Source: Thalassobacillus_A hwangdonensis
Lineage (GTDB): Bacteria > Bacillota > Bacilli > Bacillales > Halobacillaceae
Assembly (NCBI RefSeq): GCF_042675915.1
Contig: NZ_JBHTKL010000001.1
Coordinates: 558,001-622,000 of the forward strand
DNA: 64,000 nucleotides
Reading direction: 5' to 3'
Part shown: positions 23,938 through 32,995 of the stretch, piece after piece
Numbering within the stretch: the first letter of the stretch is position 1
Layout: each line of letters opens with the position of its first letter
The notes under the pieces: generated by a model
What the model was told of the DNA's origin: nothing
Seen by the model: the letters and a program-made list of their open reading frames with translations, nothing else
Databases searched by the model: none
Program-made: the position numbers and the translations under genes

Positions 23938-25332
23938 ATGTCTTTCGAATTGACTCCACGACAGATTGTCAATAGACTGGATCAATATATCATCGGCCAG
24001 AATGATGCCAAGAAAGCTGTGGCTGTAGCGTTGCGTAACAGGTATCGCAGGATGCGGCTCGACGATCAGTTCAAGGAAGAGATCGTACCGAAGAATATCC
24101 TTATGATCGGACCGACTGGAGTAGGTAAAACCGAAATCGCACGCAGACTGGCGAAGCTTGTAGGTGCTCCATTTGTGAAAGTGGAGGCTACCAAGTTTAC
24201 GGAAGTAGGCTATGTAGGCCGTGACGTAGAATCGATGGTCCGTGATTTAGTGGAAACTGCTGTGCGGATGGTCAAAGAGGAAAAAATGGAAACAGTCAAG
24301 GTTAAAGCGGAAGAGCTTGCCAACAAACGATTGGTGAAGTTGATCGTTCCTGAGAAAAAGAAGCAGAACAACTTCAAAAATCCATTCGAGATGATCTTCA
24401 ATCAGCAGGCTGATTCCTCCAATCAGGATGAATCAAAAGAAGAAGATGAGCAGATCGAGACGAAGCGGAAGCGGATCGCTCAACAGCTGGCGATGGGTGA
24501 ACTCGAAGATACGATGGTGAATGTCGAAGTGGAAGAGCAACAGGGATCGATGTTCGACATGCTTCAGGGTTCTGGTATGGAACAGATGGGGATGAATATG
24601 CAGGATGCATTCAGCCAGTTCATGCCTAAGAAAAAGAAAAAGCGCAGACTTCCTGTCTCAGAAGCGAGGAAAGTGCTGACCCACGATGAAGCGCAGAAGC
24701 TGATCGATATGGATGAAGTGACCCAGGAGGCTGTTTATAAAGTCGAGCAATCGGGAATGATTTTTATTGACGAAATCGATAAGGTTGCAGCCAAAGGTGA
24801 GAATCAGGGCAATGTCTCCCGTGAAGGTGTCCAGCGCGACATCCTGCCTATCGTCGAAGGTTCGACAATTGTAACGAAATACGGTCCAGTGAAAACGGAT
24901 CATATTCTGTTTGTAGCTGCAGGCGCTTTTCATATGGCGAAACCATCTGATTTAATCCCTGAACTTCAGGGCAGGTTTCCGATTCGCGTCGAGTTGGATA
25001 AACTATCGATCGAAGATTTCAAAAACATCCTTACCGAACCTTCCAATGCGCTGTTGAAACAATACCAGGCGTTAATTGAGACGGAAGGTATAAAAATTGA
25101 ATTTTCTGACGATGCTGTTACTAAACTCGCAGAAATCGCATACGAGGTAAATCAGGAAACGGATAACATCGGTGCACGCAGACTGCATACAATCCTTGAA
25201 AAGCTGCTGGAAGATTTATCTTTCGAAGCTCCGGATGTTACGATGGAAACGATCCAGATCACACCTAAGTATGTTGAAGATAAATTAAGTAGTATTGTAA
25301 AAAACAGAGATCTGAGCCGATATATTCTTTAA
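23938..25332 (+). CDS. hslU: ATP-dependent protease ATPase subunit ClpY (HslU)
   Basis: The AAA+ unfoldase that feeds substrates into the ClpQ chamber. The 464-residue protein starts FELTPRQIVNRLDQYIIGQ and has Walker A GPTGVGKT (58-65) and Walker B IFIDEIDKVAAK. A charged variable I-domain lies at about 110-240, including the DSSNQDESKEEDEQ segment. The arginine-rich sensor region ends TDNIGARRLHTILEKLLED, and the C-terminus is DLSRYIL, which docks into HslV. AAGGAGGCGG precedes the ATG. It directly follows hslV. Confidence 0.97.
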   Translation: MSFELTPRQIVNRLDQYIIGQNDAKKAVAVALRNRYRRMRLDDQFKEEIVPKNILMIGPTGVGKTEIARRLAKLVGAPFVKVEATKFTEVGYVGRDVESMVRDLVETAVRMVKEEKMETVKVKAEELANKRLVKLIVPEKKKQNNFKNPFEMIFNQQADSSNQDESKEEDEQIETKRKRIAQQLAMGELEDTMVNVEVEEQQGSMFDMLQGSGMEQMGMNMQDAFSQFMPKKKKKRRLPVSEARKVLTHDEAQKLIDMDEVTQEAVYKVEQSGMIFIDEIDKVAAKGENQGNVSREGVQRDILPIVEGSTIVTKYGPVKTDHILFVAAGAFHMAKPSDLIPELQGRFPIRVELDKLSIEDFKNILTEPSNALLKQYQALIETEGIKIEFSDDAVTKLAEIAYEVNQETDNIGARRLHTILEKLLEDLSFEAPDVTMETIQITPKYVEDKLSSIVKNRDLSRYIL

Positions 25333-25364
25333 GATGTTGTAAGTTCAGTTAGGAGGAATTATTA

Positions 25365-26144
25365 ATGGAACTATTAGAACGAGCACGGAAAATAAACTCG
25401 ATGCTGCAAAAAACGACAGGTAAGTCTGTAGACTTCAACGATATGTCAGCAACCCTTCGTGATACGATTGGAGCGAACATTTTCGTTCTTAGCCGTAGAG
25501 GGAAATTGCTTGGATTTTCAATCAAGCAGGAAATTGAAAACGAACGGATGAAAGCGATGCTTTCTGAACGTCAGTTCCCGCAGGAATACACGCAGAACCT
25601 ATTCAGCATCCAGGAAACTACTGCGAATTTGGATATCGATAGCGAGTTCACTGCGTTTCCGGTCGAGAACCGCGACCTTTTCGAAAAAGGGCTGACAACG
25701 ATTGTACCGATCATCGGTGGTGGTGAACGACTTGGCACGTTGATCCTTAGTCGTTTGACAGAGAGCTTTGAAGAAGATGACCTTCTTCTTGCAGAGTATG
25801 GCGCAACTGTGGTGGGTATGGAGATTCTTCATGAGAAAACTGAAGAAATTGAGCAGGAAGCTCGCAGCAAAGCTGTTGTTCAAATGGCGATCAGCTCTCT
25901 ATCCTATAGTGAACTGGAAGCAATCGAACACATCTTTGATGAGCTGGAAGGCAATGAAGGCCTGCTTGTTGCAAGTAAGATCGCAGACCGGGTAGGAATC
26001 ACTCGTTCTGTCATAGTTAACGCGCTACGTAAACTGGAAAGTGCAGGGGTCATCGAATCACGTTCCCTTGGCATGAAAGGGACGTATATTAAAGTTCTGA
26101 ACAACAACTTCCTTCTTGAACTGCAGAAGTTGCGCACAAATTAA
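25365..26144 (+). CDS. codY: Global nutrient-responsive repressor CodY
   Basis: CodY senses branched-chain amino acids and GTP and represses stationary-phase, amino-acid and motility genes. The 259-residue protein starts MELLERARKINSMLQ. The ligand-binding GAF domain covers about 1-155 (LGFSIKQEIENERMK, SEFTAFPVENRDLFEKG, LGTLILSRL). The winged helix occupies about 200-255, with SKIADRVGITRSVIVNALRK as recognition region. AGGAGGAATT precedes the ATG. It ends the trmFO-to-codY run with a strong terminator, and the fla/che operon starts about 460 bp on. Confidence 0.98.
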   Translation: MELLERARKINSMLQKTTGKSVDFNDMSATLRDTIGANIFVLSRRGKLLGFSIKQEIENERMKAMLSERQFPQEYTQNLFSIQETTANLDIDSEFTAFPVENRDLFEKGLTTIVPIIGGGERLGTLILSRLTESFEEDDLLLAEYGATVVGMEILHEKTEEIEQEARSKAVVQMAISSLSYSELEAIEHIFDELEGNEGLLVASKIADRVGITRSVIVNALRKLESAGVIESRSLGMKGTYIKVLNNNFLLELQKLRTN

Positions 26145-26157
26145 TAAATATATATGT

Positions 26158-26189
26158 AAAGAGGTCCATTTTGAATGGACCTCTTTTTT
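26158..26189 (+). terminator. Intrinsic terminator after codY
   Basis: Perfect 13-bp stem (26158-26170 with 26174-26186), 3-nt loop, T run to 26189. On the minus strand the T run is shorter, so it would be weaker in that direction. Confidence 0.93.
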
Positions 26190-26207
26190 AAATGCGCTCG
26201 TACGCGA

Positions 26208-26221
26208 TTTTTGATCAAAAA
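26208..26221. repeat. 14-bp perfect palindrome TTTTTGATCAAAAA
   Basis: A short perfect dyad in the codY-flgB gap. It could be an operator half-site pair or part of a small hairpin. No protein can be assigned. Confidence 0.4.
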
Positions 26222-26281
26222 GTTCTAGTTGAAAAGATATCTATGATTCATGAATAAAGTAATTTTTCGGTGAACTTTTCT

Positions 26282-26307
26282 ATATCGGATACAATGACAC
26301 ATGTTTA
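26282..26307 (-). promoter_or_regulatory. Sigma-D-like promoter on the minus strand, codY-flgB gap
   Basis: On the minus strand the sequence reads TAAA, 14 nt, TCCGATAT, against the Bacillus sigma-D consensus TAAA-N14-16-GCCGATAT (11 of 12 positions). Transcription would start near 26275 and run away from flgB towards the codY terminator. No reading frame lies in its path before codY. Confidence 0.45.
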
Positions 26308-26526
26308 ATAGGGAGAAAGACATAATTAACAATATTAACAAAAATTTCATGTGATTAGATGTTGATTTATGTAATAATAGATACCGAACAAGTTGTTTAT
26401 TCGATATATTCCGACAAGGATTTCCGAAAACATATACTTTTGTGAGAGATTACCAATTGTTAGCGCGAAAGACCCATACCTTTTGTCCCTTTTTATCGAT
26501 TTCACTCTATTAATGACGAAAATACA

Positions 26527-26555
26527 TAGACAGTATACATTGCATTTCTTACAAT
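26527..26555 (+). promoter_or_regulatory. Sigma-A promoter of the fla/che operon
   Basis: TAGACA (26527-26532), 17-nt spacer, TACAAT (26550-26555); each hexamer is 5/6. It lies 48 nt before flgB. The preceding 26190-26526 is about 340 bp of AT-rich sequence with no gene, a plausible regulatory region; besides the features listed I see no clear operator. Confidence 0.65.
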
Positions 26556-26602
26556 ACTTTTAGTAGGACCTGGTTATAAAACCAATTGATGGGAGGATCC
26601 CT

Positions 26603-27001
26603 ATGATGAATTTGTTTGGGGGTACGATCCGTACGCTGGAACAATCCCTTGATTATTCTGCACGAAAAAACAAAGCGATATCGAACAATATCGCCAATGT
26701 GGACACACCGGGGTATAAGGCGGAAAGCGTGCAGTTCAAGGAAGTGTTCGACTCGGAGCTTGGAAGTGGATTCGAAGCGAAGCGTACGCACGAAAGACAT
26801 CTTCCGTTCGGCACATCAGAACACATGCCTTACAGAGTCTTAAAAGATAGGCAAACTACATATAACCATAACGGAAACAACGTGGATATTGATAAAGAAA
26901 TGAATGAACTTGCGAAGAATCAAATCTATTACCAGGCAGTAGTGGACCGGATCAATGGGAAATTCCGAAGCATGCAATCCGTTATCAAGGGAGGCAGATG
27001 A
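26603..27001 (+). CDS. flgB: Flagellar proximal rod protein FlgB
   Basis: FlgB is a rod subunit of the basal body, exported by the flagellar type III apparatus. The 132-residue protein has the rod/hook N-terminal signature NNIANVDTPGYKAESVQF (about 28-45) and a helical C-terminus with VDIDKEMNELAKNQIYYQA. GGGAGG precedes tandem ATGs at 26603 and 26606. It is the first gene of the fla/che operon. Confidence 0.96.
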   Translation: MMNLFGGTIRTLEQSLDYSARKNKAISNNIANVDTPGYKAESVQFKEVFDSELGSGFEAKRTHERHLPFGTSEHMPYRVLKDRQTTYNHNGNNVDIDKEMNELAKNQIYYQAVVDRINGKFRSMQSVIKGGR

Positions 27002-27003
27002 TC

Positions 27004-27456
27004 ATGAGTATCTTTCATTCGATGAATACTAGTGCAAGTGCCCTTACAGCACAACGTTTGCGCATGGATGTCGTTTCATCCAACATCGCAAATGCCGATT
27101 CCACCAGAGCTACCCAGAATGAAGCAGGGCAGTGGGAGCCGTATCGGAGAAAAATGGTCGTGATTGAACCAACCGGACAGTCGTTTCAATCTTTTTTACA
27201 TCAAGCAACGAATGGATCGAATCCAGGAAAAGGTGTCAGAGTCAGTGAAATTGTTTCAGATGACGAACCGTTCCGAGTCGTTTTCAATCCGAATCATCCA
27301 GATGCTAATGACGAAGGATATGTACAGCTTCCAAATGTAGATCCACTTAAAGAAATGGTAGATTTGATGAGTGCAACAAGATCTTATGAGGCGAACGTCA
27401 CCTCATTGAATGCAAGTAAAAGCATGATGATGAAAGCACTCGAAATCGGAAAGTAA
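27004..27456 (+). CDS. flgC: Flagellar rod protein FlgC
   Basis: A second rod subunit. From ATG 27004 it is 150 residues, the family length. The N-terminus is MSIFHSMNTSASALTAQRLR, followed by DVVSSNIANADSTRA. The C-terminus has VQLPNVDPLKEMVDLMSATR and SYEANVTSLNASKSM, the conserved helix shared by rod and hook proteins. GGAGGC at about 26991-26996 suits ATG 27004 better than ATG 26998, which overlaps the flgB stop. Confidence 0.96.
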   Translation: MSIFHSMNTSASALTAQRLRMDVVSSNIANADSTRATQNEAGQWEPYRRKMVVIEPTGQSFQSFLHQATNGSNPGKGVRVSEIVSDDEPFRVVFNPNHPDANDEGYVQLPNVDPLKEMVDLMSATRSYEANVTSLNASKSMMMKALEIGK

Positions 27457-27475
27457 ACATTAGGGGGAATACCGG

Positions 27476-27772
27476 ATGGATCCAATCCGTATGAATATGC
27501 TCGCTCCGATGGGTGCACAAAGCACGAACAGGCTCACACCAGGAGAAGCGCATGCGAATTTTTCAAAATCTTTAAAAGATGCAATCGACAATGTGAATCG
27601 TTCCCAAATCACATCAGATAAGAAAACGGAAGCATTGGCGAAAGGTGAAGTGGATGACTTGCATGATGTCATGGTTACTGCTCAAAAGGCGAGCATTACA
27701 TTACAGACATCTGTGGAGATCCAATCAAAAGTAGTGGAAGCTTATAAAGAAGTCATGAGAATGCAAGTGTAA
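27476..27772 (+). CDS. fliE: Flagellar hook-basal body protein FliE
   Basis: FliE links the MS ring to the rod. The 98-residue protein is short and helical, with the C-terminal pattern DDLHDVMVTAQKASITLQTS, then VEIQSKVVEAYKEVMRMQV, diagnostic of FliE. The N-terminal 25 residues are flexible. A GGGGG ribosome-binding site precedes the ATG. It lies between flgC and fliF in the standard order. Confidence 0.95.
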   Translation: MDPIRMNMLAPMGAQSTNRLTPGEAHANFSKSLKDAIDNVNRSQITSDKKTEALAKGEVDDLHDVMVTAQKASITLQTSVEIQSKVVEAYKEVMRMQV

Positions 27773-27836
27773 GCACCTACTACACCATTACGTCTTTATA
27801 TCATTCTTATGAAATGTGTTTTTTATGGGGGCAGTT

Positions 27837-29447
27837 ATGAAACAAAAATATTTAATTTATAAAGAAAAGTTGGCGACCATATGGAAAGAGAGCAGTAAAG
27901 GCAGGAAAACAGCAGTTCTCGGGGCGGCATTCGCACTGATCCTGCTTCTTGTCATCGTAAGTGTCCTTTCATCATCCACTAAGATGGTACCGTTATATAG
28001 AGACTTGACCTTGCAGGAAGTTGGTCAAATAAAAGCGGAACTCGATGCGAGGAAAGTATCTTATCAGCTGGAGAATGGCGGTACCACAATCACCGTACCG
28101 GAAAATGAAGTAGAATCCCTGCTTGTAGACCTGGCTTCTGTCGGTTTGCCGGATAGTGGGAGTATCGACTATTCATTCTTCAGTGAGAACACCTCCTGGG
28201 GAATGACGGACAATGAGTTCAATATGATCAAGCTTGATACGATGCAGACTGAGCTTGCAAATATGATCAAAGGCATCCAGGGCATCCAGGATGCGACAGT
28301 GATGATTAACAAGCCGGAAAGCCCCGTCTTCATCGGAGACCAGGAACAGGAAGCATCAGCATCGATTGTGGTAGAGACTGAACCGGGATATCGGTTTGAG
28401 AATGGACAGATCAGAGCACTGTATCATTTGGTTTCAAAATCGGTACCGAATCTTCCTACAGATAATATCGTCATCACCGATCAGAACTTTAACTATTTTG
28501 ATTTGGAAGATAACAACACGATTGATAATTCGAATACATATACGCATCAACAGAATGTCAAGCAGGATATCGAACGGGATATCCAACGCAGAGTCCAACA
28601 GATGCTCGGTAGAATGGTTGGAGCAGAAAATATTATTGCCTCTGTGACAGCGGATATCGACTTCACTCAGGAAAACCGTGTCGAAGAGCTGGTGGAGCCT
28701 GCTGATACCGAATCGATGGAAGGCTTGCCTGTAAGTGTGGAGCGGATAACCGAGACATATAGTGGCGAACCTCCTGCTGGCGGGGTAACAGGTGCCGGTG
28801 AAGGGGACGTCACGAATTACCCAGCTGGAGCAGAAGGAAACAACGGCGAATATGAAATGATGAAAGAGACAATCAATAATGAATTTGATCGGATCCAGAA
28901 AAACATTGTTGAAAGTCCATATAAAGTAAGAGATCTGGGAATACAGGTAGCCATCGATAATCGTAAATCTGAAACAGGCGAAAACGGAGAAGCGGTGCTT
29001 TTGACAGCGCAGGAACAAGCCACTGTAGAAGAAAGTGTAAGTTCCATTTTGAATTCGATCATTTCGACTTCAATCGCTAAGCCTTATGGTGAAATTGACC
29101 CGCAGGAAAAAGTCTCGATCGTTTTCCAGGAGTTTAAGGAACAAAATAATCCTTCTGACACACAGACACCTACCATCACGTTATGGATGGTGATTGCAGG
29201 CGGTCTACTGCTGTTCATAATCATCGTGCTGATCGTTTCATTGTTGAGAAAACGAAAAGAACGAAAAATACCAGAAGAAGAAACATACGGAGCGTTGTAT
29301 GAAGCTGCAGCCACTTACGACGTTCCCGATATTGATGATGAACAAGAGAACGAATCTACGATACGTCGCAAGCAACTGGAGAAGATGGCGAAAGATAAAC
29401 CTGAAGACTTTGCCAAACTATTGCGCTCCTGGATTGCAGAGGATTAA
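27837..29447 (+). CDS. fliF: Flagellar MS-ring protein FliF
   Basis: FliF forms the membrane-supramembrane ring that seeds the basal body. From ATG 27837 (GGGGG 5 nt upstream) it is 536 residues. An N-terminal membrane helix lies at about 24-43 and a second at about 450-470 (MVIAGGLLLFIIIVLIVSLL). Between them are the ring-building domains with LYRDLTLQEVGQIKAEL and NMIKLDTMQTELANMIKGIQ. The cytoplasmic tail ends AEED-like (RSWIAED), the FliG-binding segment. fliG follows after 9 nt. Confidence 0.97.
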   Translation: MKQKYLIYKEKLATIWKESSKGRKTAVLGAAFALILLLVIVSVLSSSTKMVPLYRDLTLQEVGQIKAELDARKVSYQLENGGTTITVPENEVESLLVDLASVGLPDSGSIDYSFFSENTSWGMTDNEFNMIKLDTMQTELANMIKGIQGIQDATVMINKPESPVFIGDQEQEASASIVVETEPGYRFENGQIRALYHLVSKSVPNLPTDNIVITDQNFNYFDLEDNNTIDNSNTYTHQQNVKQDIERDIQRRVQQMLGRMVGAENIIASVTADIDFTQENRVEELVEPADTESMEGLPVSVERITETYSGEPPAGGVTGAGEGDVTNYPAGAEGNNGEYEMMKETINNEFDRIQKNIVESPYKVRDLGIQVAIDNRKSETGENGEAVLLTAQEQATVEESVSSILNSIISTSIAKPYGEIDPQEKVSIVFQEFKEQNNPSDTQTPTITLWMVIAGGLLLFIIIVLIVSLLRKRKERKIPEEETYGALYEAAATYDVPDIDDEQENESTIRRKQLEKMAKDKPEDFAKLLRSWIAED

Positions 29448-29456
29448 GGGGGATCT

Positions 29457-30473
29457 ATGGTGCCATTGAAGAAAACACCGTTGACAGGTAAACAGAAAGC
29501 AGCAATTTTACTTATATCACTCGGCCCGGACGTTTCCGCCCAAGTTTATAAACACTTGTCGGAGGAAGAAATCGAGAAATTGACGTTGGAAATTTCTTCA
29601 GTCCAAAAAGTCGGGGGAGAAGAGAAAGAAGATATCCTTGAACAATTTCATAAAATTGCTTTGGCGCAGGATTACATCTCACAGGGTGGGATTGGATATG
29701 CCAAGACTGTGCTCGAGAAAGCACTGGGAGAAGAGGAAGCTGCAAGTATCATAGGGCGGCTGACCTCTTCCCTGCAAGTGAAACCATTTGATTTTGCAAG
29801 GAAAGCAGATCCGAATCAAATATTGAACTTCATCCAGAATGAGCATCCGCAAACAATCGCGCTGGTACTCTCTTATCTTGACTCGGAACAATCTGCGCAA
29901 ATCCTCTCTGAGCTTCCGCAGGATATGCAGGCTGATATTGCCAAAAGAATTGCGTTGATGGATTCAACATCTCCTGAAGTCATCAACCAAGTGGAACAGA
30001 TTCTCGAGAAGAAGCTGTCCACGACGGTTACGCAGGATTACACACAGACTGGTGGAATCCAGGCCGTTGTGGAAGTGTTGAATGGTGTCGATCGCAGTAC
30101 AGAGCGTACGATCCTTGATGCACTGGAGATTCAGGATCCTGAATTGGCAGAAGAAATCAAGAAGCGGATGTTCGTATTTGAGGATATCGTCACTCTTGAT
30201 AACAGAGCGATTCAGAGGGTCATCAGAGAAGTGGAGAACGAAGATCTTCGTCTTTCCTTGAAAGTTGCAAGTGAAGAAGTGAAGGAGATTGTATTCAGTA
30301 ACATGTCGAACCGCATGGCTGAAACTTTCAAAGAAGAGATGGAATTCATGGGTCCTGTTCGATTGAGAGATGTTGAAGAGGCTCAATCCAGGATCGTTTC
30401 CTCCATTCGGAGACTGGAGGAAGTTGGAGAAATCGTAATTGCCCGTGGTGGGGGAGATGATATCATTGTTTAA
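29457..30473 (+). CDS. fliG: Flagellar motor switch protein FliG
   Basis: FliG couples the C-ring to the stator and generates torque. The 338-residue protein is very similar to B. subtilis FliG as I remember it. Visible parts are LTGKQKAAILLISLGPDVSA (FliF-binding N-domain), ILNFIQNEHPQTIALVLSYL with the EHPQ motif of the middle domain, and a C-domain with MFVFEDIVTLDNRAIQRVIR carrying charged torque residues. The end is GEIVIARGGGDDIIV. Its last 17 nt overlap fliH. Confidence 0.98.
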   Translation: MVPLKKTPLTGKQKAAILLISLGPDVSAQVYKHLSEEEIEKLTLEISSVQKVGGEEKEDILEQFHKIALAQDYISQGGIGYAKTVLEKALGEEEAASIIGRLTSSLQVKPFDFARKADPNQILNFIQNEHPQTIALVLSYLDSEQSAQILSELPQDMQADIAKRIALMDSTSPEVINQVEQILEKKLSTTVTQDYTQTGGIQAVVEVLNGVDRSTERTILDALEIQDPELAEEIKKRMFVFEDIVTLDNRAIQRVIREVENEDLRLSLKVASEEVKEIVFSNMSNRMAETFKEEMEFMGPVRLRDVEEAQSRIVSSIRRLEEVGEIVIARGGGDDIIV

Positions 30474-31230
30474 TTCTGAAAGGCAGTCTACCGCCCGGGT
30501 GATTGGGATACGACCAGTGAAGCCCTCGCATGATAAGACGCTCAAAGAAGCACAAACGGATCGTGCGACTTCTCTTGAAGCAGAGGCGGAAAAGAATCTG
30601 CAAGCCTCCCTGGCACAAATGGAAAAATCAAAACAAGAAGCAGAGCGAATGATTGAACAGGCCAGGCAGGAGATTGAACGAGAAAAGCAAGAATGGCAAA
30701 AGGACAAGCAGGTATTGAAAGAGACAGTGGAACAGGAAGCCTTTCAAAAGGGATATGCAGATGGTGAAAGGAAAGCGCAAGCAGAATATGAAGAAAAACT
30801 CGCTTCTGCAAGGGAAATTGTTGTTAAAGCGCAGAAGGATCATCAGCAAGTCATAAGCAGCAGCGAGGAAACAATTCTTGCCTTAAGTATTCATGCAGCC
30901 AGAAAGATCATCCATCAAAGCATTGCAGCAGAGCCTGAAGCGTTCTTGAACGTTGTAAAATCCGTGGTGTCAGAGGTGCAAAATCAGCCGGAAATATACA
31001 TATACGTGCACCCTGAGATGTACTCAATGGTTCTGGAGAATAAGCCTGCCCTCCAATCTGTCGCTAATGGTCGTGCAAGCGTCAGTATTATGGCAAAAGA
31101 AGGTCTGGAAGCATACGGGTGTACCATCGAATCTCCATTCGGACGGATTGATGCCAGTGTGGACAGCCAATTGAATGAAATCCAAACGAAACTGATGGAC
31201 GTCTGCAAGGAGGCGAATCCTGATGGATGA
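30457..31230 (+). CDS. fliH: Flagellar export regulator FliH
   Basis: FliH binds the FliI ATPase and carries it to the export gate. The 257-residue product has a long central coiled coil (about 30-140, E/K/Q/A-rich, with the AEAEKNLQASLAQMEKSKQE region), then a C-terminal globular part like the peripheral stalk of V/F ATPases. The start ATG 30457 gives MISLFNSERQSTARVIGIRP; upstream in-frame starts (ATG 30439, GTG 30448) lie deeper in fliG. It overlaps fliG and also overlaps fliI by 8 nt, so translation is coupled. Confidence 0.92.
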   Translation: MISLFNSERQSTARVIGIRPVKPSHDKTLKEAQTDRATSLEAEAEKNLQASLAQMEKSKQEAERMIEQARQEIEREKQEWQKDKQVLKETVEQEAFQKGYADGERKAQAEYEEKLASAREIVVKAQKDHQQVISSSEETILALSIHAARKIIHQSIAAEPEAFLNVVKSVVSEVQNQPEIYIYVHPEMYSMVLENKPALQSVANGRASVSIMAKEGLEAYGCTIESPFGRIDASVDSQLNEIQTKLMDVCKEANPDG

Positions 31231-32542
31231 GTCCCTGTATGTAGATGCTATCGGTCAGATGGATACGTTTAAACGCTATGGTAAAGTCAACCGGGTAGTC
31301 GGCCTGATGATTGAATCAAAGGGTCCTGAAACATCCATCGGTGATGTCTGTCTCATTCATTCATCGAATGAACGGGGAAAGGTGATTACCGCTGAAGTCG
31401 TAGGTTTCCACGAGGAGAACGTACTGCTGATGCCATATAAGGAAATACGCGATATCGGTCCTGGCAGTCTGGTTGAAGCTACGGGACAACCTCTCCAGAT
31501 CAAGACTGGAAAGAGTCTGATTGGGTCTGTTGTGGATGCGATGGGGCAACCTTTAGACGATCAGCCGCTTCCAAACGGATTGCAAAGCTATCCTACAGAG
31601 CAGCAGCCACCCAACCCGTTATCACGTCCTACGATTCGCGAACCGATACAAGTAGGTGTGCGAGCGATCGATACACTTTTGACCGTGGGAAAAGGCCAGC
31701 GAATCGGTATATTTGCAGGTAGTGGGGTAGGCAAGAGTACGTTGATGGGGATGATTGCCCGAAATAGTGCCGCAGATATCAATGTAATAGCATTGATTGG
31801 AGAGCGTGGACGTGAGGTTCGTGAATTCATTGAAAACGAACTGGGAGAAGAAGGACTGAAAAAAACGATAGTCGTGGCAGCCACATCGGATCAGCCCGCA
31901 TTGATGCGAATCAAAGGTGCCTATACAGCCACAGCGATCAGCGAATATTTCCGTGATCTAGGATATGACGTAAATTTGATGATGGATTCCGTAACGAGGG
32001 TTGCTATGGCACAGCGTGAAGTCGGCTTGGCAATCGGGGAACCGCCAACGACCAAAGGGTACACACCCTCTGTCTTTGCCGTATTACCTAAGCTGCTGGA
32101 GCGAACTGGGACAAGTGCAAAGGGAACGGTCACCGCATTTTACACTGTCCTTGTGGACGGGGATGACATGAATGAACCGATTGCAGATGCAGTAAGGGGA
32201 ATCCTTGATGGACACTTCGTCCTTGATCGTAAGCTGGCAGAGCAGAATCAATTTCCAGCTATCAATGTGCTTAAATCCATCAGCCGTGTCATGAATCATA
32301 TTGCACATACGGATCACATCGAAGCTGCGAACCGATTCCGGTCTTTATTAGCTACATATGAAGAGAACAAAGAACTGATACAGATCGGGGCTTACAAAAA
32401 AGGAACGAGCAGGGAAATCGACCTGGCAATCCGCTATCATCCGGATATGATCCGTTTCCTGAAGCAGACGATGAGAGACGAGGCACCATTCACAGATTCT
32501 ATTTTGCAGCTTTCTCAACTACTTGAGGGGAGTGATGTCTGA
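31223..32542 (+). CDS. fliI: Flagellum-specific ATPase FliI
   Basis: The ATPase of the type III flagellar export system, homologous to F1-beta. The 439-residue protein carries Walker A AGSGVGKST (165-173), ALIGERGREVREFIE, Walker B-type NLMMDSVTRVAMAQREVGLA, and GEPPTTKGYTPSVFA. The C-terminus contacts FliJ. AAGGAGGCG precedes the ATG inside fliH, and its stop overlaps the fliJ start (TGATG). Confidence 0.98.
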   Translation: MDESLYVDAIGQMDTFKRYGKVNRVVGLMIESKGPETSIGDVCLIHSSNERGKVITAEVVGFHEENVLLMPYKEIRDIGPGSLVEATGQPLQIKTGKSLIGSVVDAMGQPLDDQPLPNGLQSYPTEQQPPNPLSRPTIREPIQVGVRAIDTLLTVGKGQRIGIFAGSGVGKSTLMGMIARNSAADINVIALIGERGREVREFIENELGEEGLKKTIVVAATSDQPALMRIKGAYTATAISEYFRDLGYDVNLMMDSVTRVAMAQREVGLAIGEPPTTKGYTPSVFAVLPKLLERTGTSAKGTVTAFYTVLVDGDDMNEPIADAVRGILDGHFVLDRKLAEQNQFPAINVLKSISRVMNHIAHTDHIEAANRFRSLLATYEENKELIQIGAYKKGTSREIDLAIRYHPDMIRFLKQTMRDEAPFTDSILQLSQLLEGSDV

Positions 32543-32991
32543 TGGCAACGATGAAAGCTTTTCATAAAATAAAAGATTTGCGTGAAAAAGATAAACAGGA
32601 AGCGCAGCGTACGTATCAGAGAAAAGTGGAAGAATTCGAAGCTATTGCGACAGAACTCTATCAAGCTTTGAAACGGAAAGAGAACGCGGAAGCGGAATTC
32701 GAAGCCAAAGTGAGGGAAGGCAGCTTGTCTGCGCAGTATTTTGTCCAGTACAAGGATTATCTCCAGCGACTAGATGAACGGATCCTGAGCCTTCAACCGA
32801 AGGTACAGGAAGCCAGAGAGAGAATGGAAGGGCAGCAGGAGACCCTCAACATCGCTTATATAGAATTCAAGAAACTCGAAAAACTCATTGAAAATAAACG
32901 AAACCTCGAGGAAGCACATGTGAAAAGAGAAGAGACGTTGTTTATGGACGATCTTTCCTTGAGGCAATATTCAACTTTCAGAAACAGGTGA
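32542..32991 (+). CDS. fliJ: Flagellar export chaperone FliJ
   Basis: FliJ is a coiled-coil stalk that links FliI to FlhA. The 149-residue protein is almost entirely predicted antiparallel coiled coil, with FHKIKDLREKDKQEAQRTYQ at the start and MEGQQETLNIAYIEFKKLEK in the second helix. Sequence conservation is low in this family, so the call rests on length, coiled-coil character and position between fliI and ylxF. Confidence 0.92.
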   Translation: MATMKAFHKIKDLREKDKQEAQRTYQRKVEEFEAIATELYQALKRKENAEAEFEAKVREGSLSAQYFVQYKDYLQRLDERILSLQPKVQEARERMEGQQETLNIAYIEFKKLEKLIENKRNLEEAHVKREETLFMDDLSLRQYSTFRNR

Positions 32992-32995
32992 GGAT

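Noticed and set aside
26261..26277. CodY-box-like sequence ATTTTTCGGTGAACT upstream of flgB
   Set aside because: Only 10 of 15 positions match AATTTTCWGAAAATT. A second candidate near 26420 matches 9 of 15. Both are too weak to call by eye.
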